Source: Alnus glutinosa (taxonomy: Eukaryota > Streptophyta > Magnoliopsida > Fagales > Betulaceae). Taken from it: a stretch of DNA of 64,000 bases. Position numbers and translations under genes: made by a program. The stretch covers positions 2,604,001 through 2,668,000 of the forward strand of contig NC_084896.1 of the NCBI RefSeq assembly GCF_958979055.1. Reading direction: 5' to 3'. Shown here in pieces: positions 1 through 11,210 of this stretch (position 1 is its first letter; each line of letters begins with the position of its first letter). The notes under the pieces were generated by a model. It made no database searches. It was not told the DNA's origin and saw only the letters and a program-made list of their open reading frames with translations.

Positions 1-267
1 CTCCCAAGTTCCAATTACGAAAAAAAAAAATATTAAATGCTAAGAGTGAAAGAATTAAGATGGGAAGTCTCATTAAAAAATAAGAATTAATTAAGTCCAC
101 TATATGCCCAACGTTCATTTTTTTATTTTATTTTTTTTAAGTTACATCCAACGTTCTTGTTAGAGTCTATATAAGTTTCCTTTTTTTTATTTCAAGTTCC
201 CTATTCAAGTCGATCTTATTCGAATTTGAATTTCTCTCTTCTTCTTCATTCTCATTCTTTCCCAATA

Positions 268-459
268 GAGTAATGATTCAATGATACCCAAAAATACAAC
301 TTTTCACCAACTTTTCACTACCTTGCCTATGTGGCAACGTGGTCCCCCACTACTTTTTGAGTTTTTTTTTTTAAAAAATAAATTAAGGTGAGGGACCACC
401 TTGCCACATAGGCAAGGTGGTGAAAAGTTGTATATTTAGGTGGTAATGAATCATTACTC
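268..459. mobile_element. Hairpin MITE inside hAT copy A
   Basis: A nearly perfect inverted repeat: the left arm begins GAGTAATGATTCA and the right arm ends with its complement TGAATCATTACTC. The arms include the motif pairs CCTTGCCTATGTGGCAA and TTGCCACATAGGCAAGG around a short A/T loop. It has no coding capacity. The equivalent place in copy B (about 15490) has no element. TTCCC occurs on both sides if AATA at 264-267 is counted as part of the element, so the target duplication is uncertain. The superfamily is not settled. Confidence 0.75.
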
Positions 460-475
460 TTCCCTATAACTTACT

Positions 476-650
476 GAGCAATGATTCATTGTCATTTTTT
501 TATACAACTTTTCATCACCTTTTCTTATGTGGCAAGGTGATCTCCTACTACTTTTTGAGTTTTAAAAATAAAATAAGATGGAGGACCACCTTGCAACATA
601 AGTAAGGTGGTGAAAAGTTGTATAAAAATGTGATAATAAATCATTACTCT
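476..650. mobile_element. Second hairpin MITE of the same family, with 8-bp TSD
   Basis: A 175-bp inverted repeat whose ends (GAGCAATGATTCA and AATCATTACTCT) and body are related to the MITE 16 bases upstream. AACTTACT flanks it directly on both sides (468-475 and 651-658), an 8-bp target-site duplication of hAT type. Copy B lacks it. Two members of one family landed side by side in copy A only, so the insertions or losses probably came after the two hAT copies separated. Confidence 0.8.
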
Positions 651-1134
651 AACTTACTATTCAAATCCTTAAAATCATTCCATATCTACTTGGTCATTAA
701 AAAAAAAAAGGGGGGTTAGTTACCAAAAAAACCAATCAATCAATTGCATTAATTTTTTTATTTGATTTTAGGAAATATTTTTACACTAATGACGAATTTG
801 CCTTTCATTGTGCAGGTTAAAAGTGTTAGATAATCCTACCATGAAGATTAAAGAGAATTCAATCTTTGACAAATCAGGTTTTATTGTTCTATTTTTTAAT
901 TTATTTTATTATAGTCATAAAATATATAATTTTTTTGTACATAAATCATGTTTATTTAATTTGTAATTACTTCTAGTTATAGATGTCTACTAGAAAATAT
1001 GCTTCTGGATATGAAAAACTAAAACTAAAAATAAAAAAAATAAAAATAAAATAAAAAGAAGAAGAAGGAGAAGAAGAAGAATAGAATAAGAAGAAGAAAG
1101 AAAGTAGAAAAATTAATTGAATCTCAAAAAGGAT

Positions 1135-3084
1135 CTTTAAATAAATTTGTTATTAGCAATAAACAAAATATAAATGATAATTTAGTTGAAAAGTACATAA
1201 ATGAACAAGAAATTCATGAAAAAGAGTTAGAAGATAATCAAATAATACAACAAAAAGATGACATTAAAAATAATGATAGTGACGTTCAATTATGTAATAT
1301 AACAACTCTTGTCTCTTGATGAAGAAGTTCAGGAAAATTTAGAAGAAAATAAAAATATTGATGATATATCTAATTCTATAGTTACAAATTTTTATGTCCT
1401 AGGTCAAGGGAAAAATATTGATGTAAAATTAAGAGATTTATTAGTAGAAAATGGTCCAATAAGAGACAACAATATAAATTTTCCCAAATATCAAAACTCT
1501 AGACATTTTTCTAGTACATTTTATATACAAAAATTATCAAATGGGGAGAAGCATGATAGAAAATGGCTAGTCTATTCAAAAGATCTAGATAGAATATTTT
1601 GTTTTTGTTGCAAGTTGTTTAATTCAAAATCTAGTATAAATCAACTAGCTGATAAAGGAACTAATGACTGAAAAAGTCTTAGTGCTAAGCTTAAAAGTCA
1701 TGAAACAACCAATGAACATATTACTAACATGAATGCTTGGGTACGTTGATTTAGAAATGTGATTGTCAAAAAATAAAGCAATTGATAAAAACGTCCAAGA
1801 ACAAATTAACAAAGAAAAAGATCATTGGAAAAAAATATTATTGAGAATTATTGCTATAGTAAAGAATCTTGGTAAAAATAATTTAGCACTTAGAGGAAAT
1901 AATGAAAAGATTTACCAAGAAAATAATGGAAATTTTTAAAATCTAATTGAAATGATAGCAGAATTTGATCCAATAATGCAAGAACATATTCAGCGTATTA
2001 AAGATGGTGAAATTCATAATCATTATCTTGGACATAAGATCCAAAATGAATTGATACATTTGTTAGCAACTGAAATTAAAAATAATATTATTAAAAAATT
2101 TAAATATGCAAAATATTTTTCAATTATGCATGATTGTACCACTGATGCAAGTCATCAGGAACAAATGTCTCTCATACTAAGATGTGTTGATATTTCAACA
2201 AAAACAATCAAAATAGATGAACATTTTATAGAATTTATAAAAGTGGATGATAAACTGGAAAATGTCTTTTTAATGAAAATATAGACGTAATTAAAAATCT
2301 TGAATAGAATATTAATGATATACGAGGACAAGGATACGATAATGGGTCTAACATGAAAGAAAAAGAGCAAGGGGTACAAAAATGACTTCTTGTTATTAAT
2401 TCTAAAGTGTTTTACACGTACACCATGTGGTTGTTATAGTCTTAACCTTTGATAAGTGATATGGCAAATTTTTGTCCTAAAGCTATAACTTTTTTTGGAA
2501 TTGTACAACGTATATATTCTTTGTTTTCTTCATCTACAGAACGATGTAAAATTTTACAAGATAATGTGTCGGGTTTAACTCTTAAGCCTCTCTCACAAAC
2601 ACGTTGGGAAAGTCGGATTGAAAGCATTAAAGCCATAACATTTCAAACCCCACAAATTAGAGATGCTTTGTTGCAATTAGCAAACACAAGTGAAAATCCT
2701 AAAACAAAAAGTAAAGCTAATTGTTTAGCAACCTATGAGATTAAAAGTTTTGAATTCTTACGAAGCATGACTATTTGATATGATATATTATTTACCGTTA
2801 ATACTGTTAATAAAAATTTACAATCAAAAGACATGCATATTGATGTTGCTATAGATCAATTAAAATGTCTTATTTCTTATTTTAAAAATTATAGAGAAAA
2901 TGAATTTACATCTGCTATGATTTCATCTAAAGAGATTGCAACTAAAATGGAAATAGAACATGTATTTCATGAAAAACGTATAATTCGAAGAAAGAAACAG
3001 TTTGATGAGATTGTCAATGACGAGACAATACAATTTGCTGAAGAATCTTTTAGAATTGATTATTTCTTATATATAGTAGATTAA
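1135..3084 (+). pseudogene. Degenerate hAT transposase (TTF zinc finger / DUF4371 type), copy A
   Basis: Readable pieces follow one another in different frames. Piece 1309-1671 has a TTF-type zinc-finger signature, with a KWL motif followed by a C-x-C-C cluster (FCFCC). Piece 1952-2284 reads as a DUF4371-like region ([14 protein letters not shown], a decayed form of the LDE/S-T-D-x-S-x-x-x-Q core seen in ZMYM1-like transposases). Pieces 2449-2778 and 2833-3084 continue towards the C-terminus. Stops and frameshifts separate all of them. The C-terminal hAT dimerisation segment is absent because the element is truncated at about 3140. No functional product is expected. Confidence 0.75.
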
Positions 3085-3140
3085 GCTATTTCTTCAATTC
3101 AAAGTAGGTTTGAACAATTTCAAATATACAAAAATAAATG

Positions 3141-4189
3141 AAAGAAAATGTATGTTGTAGAACCAATTTGATGCGGGGCACGAGACACAAGGCATGAGCT
3201 ACAGATTACACCAACCCATGATCTTGTTGTTGCGTTGCGTGATTGAAAGCTTAATCATTATTGGACTTTTTATTAGTTTGTATTTTTGTTACAGAGAAAT
3301 TGTAGTACTGCTTCACGTGATTGGTTTAAATTATAAATTATTTTTTGTGGTATAAAAAATAAAATTGTAAAGTTTTTATGGTAGGTAAAAATTTCAAATT
3401 ATAAATTACTTCTTTAAGTCGTTTTTTTGTCCACAAATTGAACAAAAATCGTTAATTTGCCATGTCAGTCCAATAAAAACGCACACGTGTTATTCGCAAT
3501 AAAAAAAAAATTTAATATATTAAAAATTAAAAACTTTAAATTTTTTTATTTTTTTCCTGTTTGCTTGGTAGGTGCATTGTTTAAAATAAGATAACTTCTT
3601 CGTCGAGTGGTAACGTGGTAGGACCAACCACCGGTGGATCTTTCATTACTTTTGTAGTTAATAATTTAGATCTTTCATTACTTTTGTAGTTATATCCTTA
3701 AAATTTAAAAAGTGTTAATTTAGTGTGTCTATCTTTCAATTTTTTTTTAATTCCACCCATCTATTAGGATTTTTCAATATTAAATCATGTCAAAATTTTC
3801 AAATTATCAATTTTTTAAAATAAAAAAAAATTATATATATATATTTGAAAGATTCAGATATAGGTATTTTTAAAAATTTCGCTAAATCCTTACCAACAAC
3901 TAAATCCTTGCAATTTTTTTTTTTCCCTAAAAAAAATGACATGTATTTTTGAAATTTTGACACCCTTTAATTAGGATTTAATGGAAAATTCTATCAAATG
4001 ATTAAAATTGAAAAAAAAAAAATTGAAAGATTGATATACTACATTGACAATTTTTAAAGTTTAAAAGTATGATTGCAAAAGTGATAAAATACCATGAGCG
4101 GTAATTGAAGTTTTTTCAAAATTTGGAGATCCTAAACAATGCTCTCCTCATTTGGGGAGCACTGTTTACGAACTAATGTTAAAACAACA

Positions 4190-4238
<49 letters not shown>

Positions 4239-4500
4239 GTGAATACGATTATTTAGCCTAATAACTTGTAAATTAGACAAACATAAGCAATGTCTGATTT
4301 TGAAGCAAACAACCGAAAAGCGACGAAGGTTTTAAATCTTATGCACTTAATTTTCGTGCATGTCTTCTGGTTACTATAATGCATGCAACGAAAGCGGGAG
4401 AATTAGAAACCATTAACATATGCGCACTCCCCGCACTCTATATTTTTTTAAAAAAAAGTTTAATATAATTATCAATGTAAAACAGAATCCAATTTAACAT
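3141..4500. repeat. Receptor-kinase 3'-flank repeat, copy 1
   Basis: No gene. This segment matches the DNA directly downstream of the kinase gene at 62338-63790 and recurs at about 11599-13700 and 18336-19430. Landmarks shared by the copies are a ttgtagaaccaatttga start, a line reading tcctaaacaatgctctcctc, and gaagcaaacaaccgaaaagcg. It contains long A tracts (about 4192-4237) and AT-rich spacer. Its position here, after a transposon and before a receptor promoter, shows that this flank once followed a receptor gene that has been lost. Confidence 0.75.
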
Positions 4501-4644
4501 TGAGCCGGAGATTAATCCTTAAGTCCTGGCAAGCAGTAAATGCGCTCGGAAGGTTCGACTACCACCTTGGTGGGCCAGTCGTTCAATGAACGAGGTACAC
4601 TACATCTATAGGATCTAGGGGATACCTCGTATCAAAAAAAAAAA
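4501..4644 (+). mobile_element. SINE-like retroposon with poly(A) tail and TSD
   Basis: A block of about 144 bp ends in a run of A and is flanked by the direct repeat AATTTAACAT (4491-4500 and 4645-4654). Sister copies at about 13625 and 19350 have one uninterrupted ATTTAACAT followed by gatgatc, which is the empty site. GGTTCGACTACC (about 4551) resembles a Pol III box B, as in tRNA-derived SINEs. A clear box A was not identified. A short processed retroposon of another kind is the alternative. Confidence 0.65.
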
Positions 4645-4730
4645 AATTTAACATGATGATCGATCACTTTCTTTTATTAGTCTTGGTACGTATTTTGTTG
4701 AATTAAATTTTGGCAAAACATTTTAATTAC

Positions 4731-4734
<4 letters not shown>

Positions 4735-4778
<44 letters not shown>
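4735..4778. repeat. (AT)n microsatellite
   Basis: An uninterrupted AT dinucleotide run of about 22 units. The sister promoter at about 13720 has a much shorter run. Similar AT runs occur at about 14450, 36417 and 37553. Confidence 0.9.
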
Positions 4779-4780
<2 letters not shown>

Positions 4781-5592
4781 GTAAAAGTGAATAGCTCCGG
4801 TCTCCATAAATAAATGCTTTGAAAAAAGTGAGTTTTTAACATTGAAAAAACTTTTTTTTTTTTTTAACTAAAATAAAGAGTAAATTTGAACAGTCGGATG
4901 TGGCCAAATGCTATGATAATGATTCGACAATTTGCAGAGAGTTAATTCACTCTAATGCAATATTCTTAATCTTAAAGAAAAACCATTTCAGATAAGGAGA
5001 CAAGGTGTTCAACTTTGATCAGCGCCATTATGCTTAGACCCATTCAAGCTTCTGAAAATGAATTTTCATTTAATTCAGTTGACAGAGTGGTTATTCGTTG
5101 TTAGTTGTTAAATGTATTAATCAACAAATTAATTCTCATTTAATTCACGCAGCATAGTTTGGTTGACCAATATCCTTTGAAGCAAATGAAATGGATAGTA
5201 TATAGTTTGTAGTCAGAATTTAAAATTAATACAACTAACAGTGGTCATGAAGCTACATTATTTAAATTTTTTTTAAAAAAAATTTCTCAATATTAGCGTA
5301 ATGTATACCATTATATATATGCAGCAACTTTAAATAAATATTCAATAAAAAGCTTTACCTCCGTTGTTGTGGAACTCCATTGAGGCATTAATGCGTTGTG
5401 TACGTAAAAGTCGTAGCTTGATTAATTGTCTGAGCCGGTGTCTGAAAAAGAAAGGAATGTGGAATATTCCGGAGTAGGCTGGAAGTGATCAACTCTGTCA
5501 CAATTAAGAGGAGTCCAAGTTTTATTGTTCACTCATTCATATTCTGGCATCATTCTTCTTCTACCATTTTTCTAGCTGCAAGTTAGAGAGGG
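4779..5592 (+). promoter_or_regulatory. Upstream region of the intact GsSRK gene
   Basis: No ORF. The region is shared with those before 14701 and 19943, mainly in the last 500 bases. A W-box core, TTGACC, lies at 5163-5168, the type of site bound by WRKY factors. The matching place before 19943 reads TTGACA, and the one before 14701 is changed (tggtagac). AT-rich stretches near 5310-5350 (ttatatatatg, taaataaatattcaataaaa) could supply a TATA box, but no single one is convincing. Regulation by WRKY factors is an inference from the motif only. Confidence 0.4.
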
Positions 5593-8500
5593 ATGGGTAC
5601 CACGAAGACTAAGCCATGGCTCTTACTTGTTCTGCTTCTAATCCTGTCTTGTTACAGAGCATGCTTCTCCATAGCTGGTAATACCCTTTCAGCAGGTCAG
5701 TCTCTTTCTTTTTCAAAGAAAGAGATCATATTATCTCAAGGTGGCACTTTTGAGCTCGGTTTCTTCACTCCAGGCTCTTCAGGAAAAATCTACCTGGGCA
5801 TATGGCATAAATGGTTTGCTCCGAAGGAAGCTGTTTGGATAGCAAATAGAGAAAACCCTTTGTCTGACCCATCTTCGTCAAGACTTGACCTCTCAGAAGA
5901 TGGCAATCTACTCCTGTTTGACGGTTCCTCCAAGATCCCATTTTGGTCGACAAATTTGACATATCCCGGGTCAAATATAACTGAAGCAGTACTTCGTGAT
6001 GATGGGAATTTTGTTTTGAGAAACAGGTCGAACACGTCTTCTATATTTTGGGAGAGTTTCGACCATCCAACCGATACATGGCTGCCAGGTGCAAAGCTTG
6101 GGGTCGTTAAGCTCATTTCATGGAAAAATTCAGAGGATCCAGCACCTGGTGTGTTCTCGTTGGGGTTAGACCCAAATGGAAGCAATCAGTATTTCTTAGA
6201 GTGGAACAGATCCCAAAACTATTGGAGTTCTGGAGTTTGGAACGGAAAAAATTTCAGCTTAATTCCTGAAATGAACGCATTTGTGCAAAGGAAAAATTTT
6301 CAACTTAGTTCTATCTTCACCTACACTTTTGTGCCAAGTAAAAATGGAAGTGATGGATATTTAACTTACTCTCTTCAAAACTCTTCTTTCCTTTCTAAAT
6401 ATCGGGTTGACTACAGAGGACAGTGGAGGCTACGAGTGTGGATGTCTGGCCCTTGGGAATGGGGTTCATTTTGGACTGCACCGAGGAATCTATCTGATGT
6501 CTTTGCTTTGTGTGGTGCGTTTGGCGTGGTACAGTACCCTGAGAATTACTCAACCCCTTGTCAGTGTCTAATAGGTTTCGAACCATTTTCGATGAACTAC
6601 ACCGGACTAGACGATTGGCGAGGTGGCTGCGTGAGGAAATCCCCTTTGCAATGTAAGAATAATCCGTATGCTAATGGACAAAAAGATTGGTTCCTGGAAA
6701 TGTCATACATGCAATTGCCTGCTTATTCGAAAGCATATAATTTGCCCGCGGATGCTAGTATATGTGAATTCGCTTGCTTGAGGGATTGTTCTTGCACTGC
6801 TTTTGCTTATAATAGGAGTGGGTGTATGATATGGGAAGGAGCTCTTTTCAACTTACAGCAACGCGGGACGACCGGGCAAAATATCTTTCTCAAACTTGCT
6901 GCTTCTGAGTTTGAGAATCTAGATCCAAGAACCAAAGGTAGGATGAGTCACATGAGTGAATTTAATGAAAAGTATGTTTAGGGTTGAGCTAATAGTGATT
7001 CTTGTCATTTTAATCAGGCAAAAAATGGAAGGTATGGGTAGCTGTGCTGGTCCCTGCAACAGGGCTTATCTTATGCCTCGTCATTTGTTTTTCAACCAAA
7101 AGAAAGCTCAAATGCATAGGTAAGTATAAACGTTATAAACGTACATAGAAATCACTATAAAAGAAAAAATAAAAATAAAAAATAATGTTACTCTTCACAC
7201 TTATTTTACATCAACTAACGTTCAACTAACATGACGCCATGATTTAAGTCTAAGTTCTTAGAAACGTCATAACACGCTTTTCTAATGGGCGGAAAATGAA
7301 AAGCTATTTGTATCATTAATTGGTGAAGATAGTGTTTCAGGCTCTTGAAACTATCTGAACCGTTTGTGGGGTCCTCCTACAAACTTAACCGTTTCTCCGG
7401 GAAGGAGCTTTGCAGTTATTTTGTCATTTCACTGATATGAGAATGATTTACTATATATATTATTAGTACTTATTTGCGAAATGATTAAAAAAACTTACCT
7501 TTTGGATATTGGCATTGCTCATTGTGGTACGTTGAACTTTGGTGAACCTAATGATGTCACCTCAGTTGGTTATCTTGGACCAATCACTGGATTTAATTCT
7601 ATGTATAGTGACCAATTCTTATCATTCTATATCAAACAGGAGAGAAGGCCTCAAGCAATAATATACTCTCATTTGATTTTGATACCGAACTCCATGCAAA
7701 GGATGCTGAGTTACCACTATTTAGTTATGAGAGTGTATCAGTTGCAACCAATAAATTTTCAACTTTGAATAAGCTTGGAGAAGGAGGCTTTGGACCTGTT
7801 TACAAGGTACGTACATTATAATACATTTATCTAATGAATTAATCTGCTTTGAACATTATTGAGAAAATTGACATTAATGGTAAACCTTCGTGAATCGTGA
7901 AAGTTTAAAGAGCTTATCATTCTCCTTCATAGGGGAAATTACTCAGAGGGCGAGAAATTGCAGTGAAGATGCTTTCGAAAAAATCTAGACAGGGAATTGA
8001 GGAGTTCAAAAATGAGACAATACTAATTGCAAAACTCCAGCATAGAAATCTTGTCAGAATCTTAGGTTGTTGTATCGAGCGAAATGAAAATATATTGATA
8101 TATGAGTACATGCTCAATCAAAGTTTGGATTTCTACCTTTTTGGTGAGTGCATATTTATGTATAAATGTGTATATATTTTCCTCTAATATGTTTCTAGGT
8201 TCTTAAGTACTAATTTTCTTAGTTGTACTATTTAAACAGATCAAACAAAGAAAAACATGTTAGATTGGAGCACACGCATACACATTATTGAAGGAATTGC
8301 ACAAGGGATTCTTTATCTTCATCAATATTCAAGGTTACGGATCATACATAGAGATCTAAAACCCAGCAACATTCTTTTGGATAGTGAAATGAATCCAAAA
8401 ATATCAGATTTTGGGATGGCTCGAATAGTTGGAGACAATGAAACGGCAACAAACACACATCGAATTGTCGGAACTTAGTAAGTATGCAATCTATTCCACA

Positions 8501-9227
8501 TCTAATATCTCCAAAGAAAACGATTGGAGCACTACAAGTTTGTAAGGAACTTGTAGTAAAAGTTGTATTACTCCTATCAACACTCTATTTGCAATTCTCA
8601 GCTAAATTCGCTGAACAAGCTACTAATAGAGTCATTTTCTAAATTTTGAAATGCAGTGGTTATATGTCTCCCGAATATGCTATGAATGGTTTGTACTCGA
8701 TAAAGTCGGATGTGTTTAGCTTTGGAATATTGGTACTAGAGATTGTGAGTGGCAGGAAGAATACTAGCTTCTATAACAGCGAGTCACTCAATCTTCTTAG
8801 ATACGTATGTAGTTTCTATACTCTCCCAAATTCTTTATGTTTTATATTAATTAATCTTATAAATTAAAATGCTATTAGTTTTTTTAATTAAATTTAGTCT
8901 AATTTGAAATGAAACTAGGCTTGGGAGCTTTGGATAGATGATCGAAGTTTGGAGTTGATGGAGCCAACAATAGGATATCCTTCTTCCACTTCTGTTCTAT
9001 TAAGATTCATCAACATTGGCCTTCTTTGTGTCCAAGAAAGGCCGACTGATCGACCAACCATGCCTGATGTAGTCTCAATGATTAGCAATGAACATGCTCC
9101 TCTACCTACACCCAAGCAACCTGCTTTTACCAGCGGCTGGAATGTGATTGACACAAATTCAACAAATGACAGAGCAGAAAAGGGCTCAATAAATACCGTA
9201 ACTATTTCAACAATGGAAGCGCGATGA
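5593..9227 (+). CDS. G-type lectin S-receptor-like serine/threonine-protein kinase (intact, 7 exons, 839 aa)
   Basis: A plasma-membrane receptor kinase with extracellular lectin-like domains and a cytosolic Ser/Thr kinase. Exons: 5593-6937, 7018-7119, 7640-7806, 7933-8143, 8240-8477, 8657-8804 and 8919-9227. All introns are GT/AG, phases match, and the total is 2520 nt in frame. Signal peptide at about 1-26; B-lectin about 28-150 with the HPTDTWLPG hallmark at 158-166; S-locus glycoprotein domain about 205-300; EGF-like cysteines about 307-354; PAN about 370-420; TM about 453-473. Kinase: glycine loop GEGGFG 529-534, Lys550, Glu566, HRD 645-647 followed by LKPSN, DFG 665-667, then GYMSPEY. 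HRD carries Arg before Asp, so it is an RD kinase. The C-terminus ends MEAR, as in S-domain kinases. ATG 5593 is supported by the signal peptide and by the same start in sister copies. The ligand is unknown; defence signalling is a family-level inference. Confidence 0.92.
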
Positions 9228-10260
9228 CTGATTCCTATATCAAAGAAAAAAAATGTTGTAAAACTAAGCTTTTTGTCTGATTTGTATGCACGTTGATATG
9301 CTACATACTTGTCTCTAAATGTTGTCTTTGTTCACTCATATTTTAGTTTCGTTATCAATAATGCTATCCAGATATAGAATTTATAAGTTTTTACGGGATC
9401 TAAGTATAATATGTTTTTCTTCCATGTACTACGTACCCGCATTAGTTAACACTAGCCTATAATATGTCTTTAGAAGATTATCACTAACCAATTTCCTTCC
9501 CTTCCCTCATCAGTAAACTAATTGGATACCAAAAATGGGTGAAATCCCAAATCTTTGGCTTGTTCCTCTTCATGTTTATTCATGTAAAGAGCAGGTTTTT
9601 AACAAGTAATTCAAGCACACGTCTACTCAATATTTTAGACCTAGACTATTAGCCGAGTAATTTGAACTATACTCGTGAACCTAACATTGTAACTAAAACT
9701 ACATGTTCTTGAATATTTTGAACCATATCTTCAAATTATGCAATATAGATAACATTGTAACTAACATTAATTGTAATTAAAACTACATGTCTGCCGCCAC
9801 GTCAACAATCAGTGTTTTGTTCCTTAATTTTTTTTGCTTTTCCTAGTTTTCTTAATTCAGGCAGTTCAAGTTACATTTACCATAGGCTTCATTTTGACCC
9901 TCACCGATGTCTTCTTTGCTGCAGTGGTTTATCTTTGGGTATGCTACTGCAGTTGTTTCTTTGTTGGGCTACATATTGGGTTATTAGACCTTTAAAGGTT
10001 TATGTTCCTTTTTGCGCCACTAAGCTGCACGATTCATGGTGCGCCTTACCAAACTGCCTTAATTTGCGACCACTTTTTTTAGTCTTCGTACTAAGAATAT
10101 ATAGGGTCGCGTCATTTATTTGATGCATTTCCTTTTAATTTTTGTTTATCACCACTGATGAGGTTAATTTGAGGCTCTTTGTTGGGCTGTCCAACTCTAT
10201 ATTTTTATTTGTTGTAATTGCTTTATTGATATACTTACTATAAAATAAAAAAAAAAAAAT
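9228..10260. repeat. 3' region of the intact gene, shared with 23709-25497
   Basis: Presumed 3' UTR and downstream DNA, matching the region after the second full-length copy. At 9790-10120 there is a stretch that is open in the sister copy (24195-24533) but broken here, reading as a hydrophobic VVYLW-CYCSCFFVGL-like peptide in shifted frames. The segment ends with ttgttgtaattgctttattgatatac followed by an A-rich tract at about 10240-10272, like the tail of a retroposon or processed transcript. No recognised gene. Confidence 0.5.
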
Positions 10261-10344
10261 AAAAAAAAAAAAGATGTTACAAGTGAGCCCCACCCCCAAA
10301 TATGGGATAGTAGAAAACCCGATGCAGTCAAATTAGTCAATATT

Positions 10345-10395
<51 letters not shown>

Positions 10396-11210
10396 GTAGG
10401 GAACCACGTTTAAATTAGGGAATACAACGACAATGCTTCCCTTTGTGCTTAGGGAAAAAAAATCCTAAAATAATAATAATAATAATCCTCATGTCGACTC
10501 TAGTGTGTCACAAATTTTAAGTAAAATTCATAATTAAAAGTTGGCTTGCAAATGAAGAATGTGAGCTTATATGATTAAGATTGTATTTAATAATTAATGT
10601 GAGACACTTCAGATCGTAACATTTCTTCACCATACATTTCGGAATCCGACATTCACAACGGCTCACTCTATTAACACTAACTTAATAATAGGCATTTTTC
10701 TTTTGGTACTTTCATTCATTTATCTATATTCAATGACTTAATATTATGCATATAGATAATATGAAGACAACGTAATTCAGCCTACAATTAAGTTGCCCTT
10801 GTGATTCAAACTTGTAACATGTTGTCTACTCTGATACAAATTATAACAAATCTGATGTAAAATTCATCCTTAAGATCGTAATTATCCAACGTGAAACACT
10901 CGTGGAATCTTAGCATAATGAAAGTCTTCCGATAAGTTTCTGTCAAAGACAAAGGACAGAAAGTGTTCGACTTTTGTTTCTTGTTTTCCTATTCGATGGG
11001 GGGAAAGGGGAAAGAAAGTGTTCGACTTTAATCAGCATCAATCAGCACTGTGCTTACATAAGTTTCCGAGAAGGACTATCGACCATTATTAGTCAAGGCA
11101 ACAAGCTGGGAGCAAGCTTTCTGATAAGAAAAGTCCAGCTTTTTTTGCTCTCATTCATATCTAGCATCATTATTCCTCTGGCTATCTGCGGCGCTGCCGG
11201 TTGGAGAGAG
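10261..11210 (+). promoter_or_regulatory. Upstream region of the 11211 receptor fragment
   Basis: AT-rich DNA with a T homopolymer of about 43 bases (10350-10392) and no convincing gene. The last 250 bases contain wording related to the other promoters (gtgttcgacttt-atcagc, then ctcattcatatctagcatcattattc), so it is a divergent receptor promoter. The open frame from 10974 is simply the UTR in frame with the fragment's ATG at 11211. Confidence 0.4.

Larger units (their letters stand above)
1..3140 (+). mobile_element. hAT-type DNA transposon remnant, copy A (5' end outside window)
   Basis: This stretch aligns by eye with 15223-18335, where the 5' terminus of the same element is visible at 14959. 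It holds a decayed transposase with a TTF-type zinc finger and a DUF4371-like region, as in the ZMYM1-like hAT group. The 3' end of the element is missing: just past 3130 the sequence runs straight into the flank found downstream of the receptor kinase gene at 62338. Copy A carries two hairpin MITEs (268-459, 476-650) that copy B lacks, and it lacks the MITE that copy B has at 15804-16209. The junction at about 3140 was placed by comparison of three copies and is accurate to about 10 bases. Confidence 0.8.

Noticed and set aside
4545..4565. GGTTCGACTACC considered as part of a tRNA gene
   Set aside because: No cloverleaf, anticodon arm or acceptor stem can be formed around it. The A tail and flanking direct repeats fit a SINE-like retroposon better.
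5765..6586. Long minus-strand frames across receptor exon 1 (also at 20231-20530 and 35021-35434)
   Set aside because: They are antisense shadows of a well-supported coding exon and recur only because the exon is duplicated.
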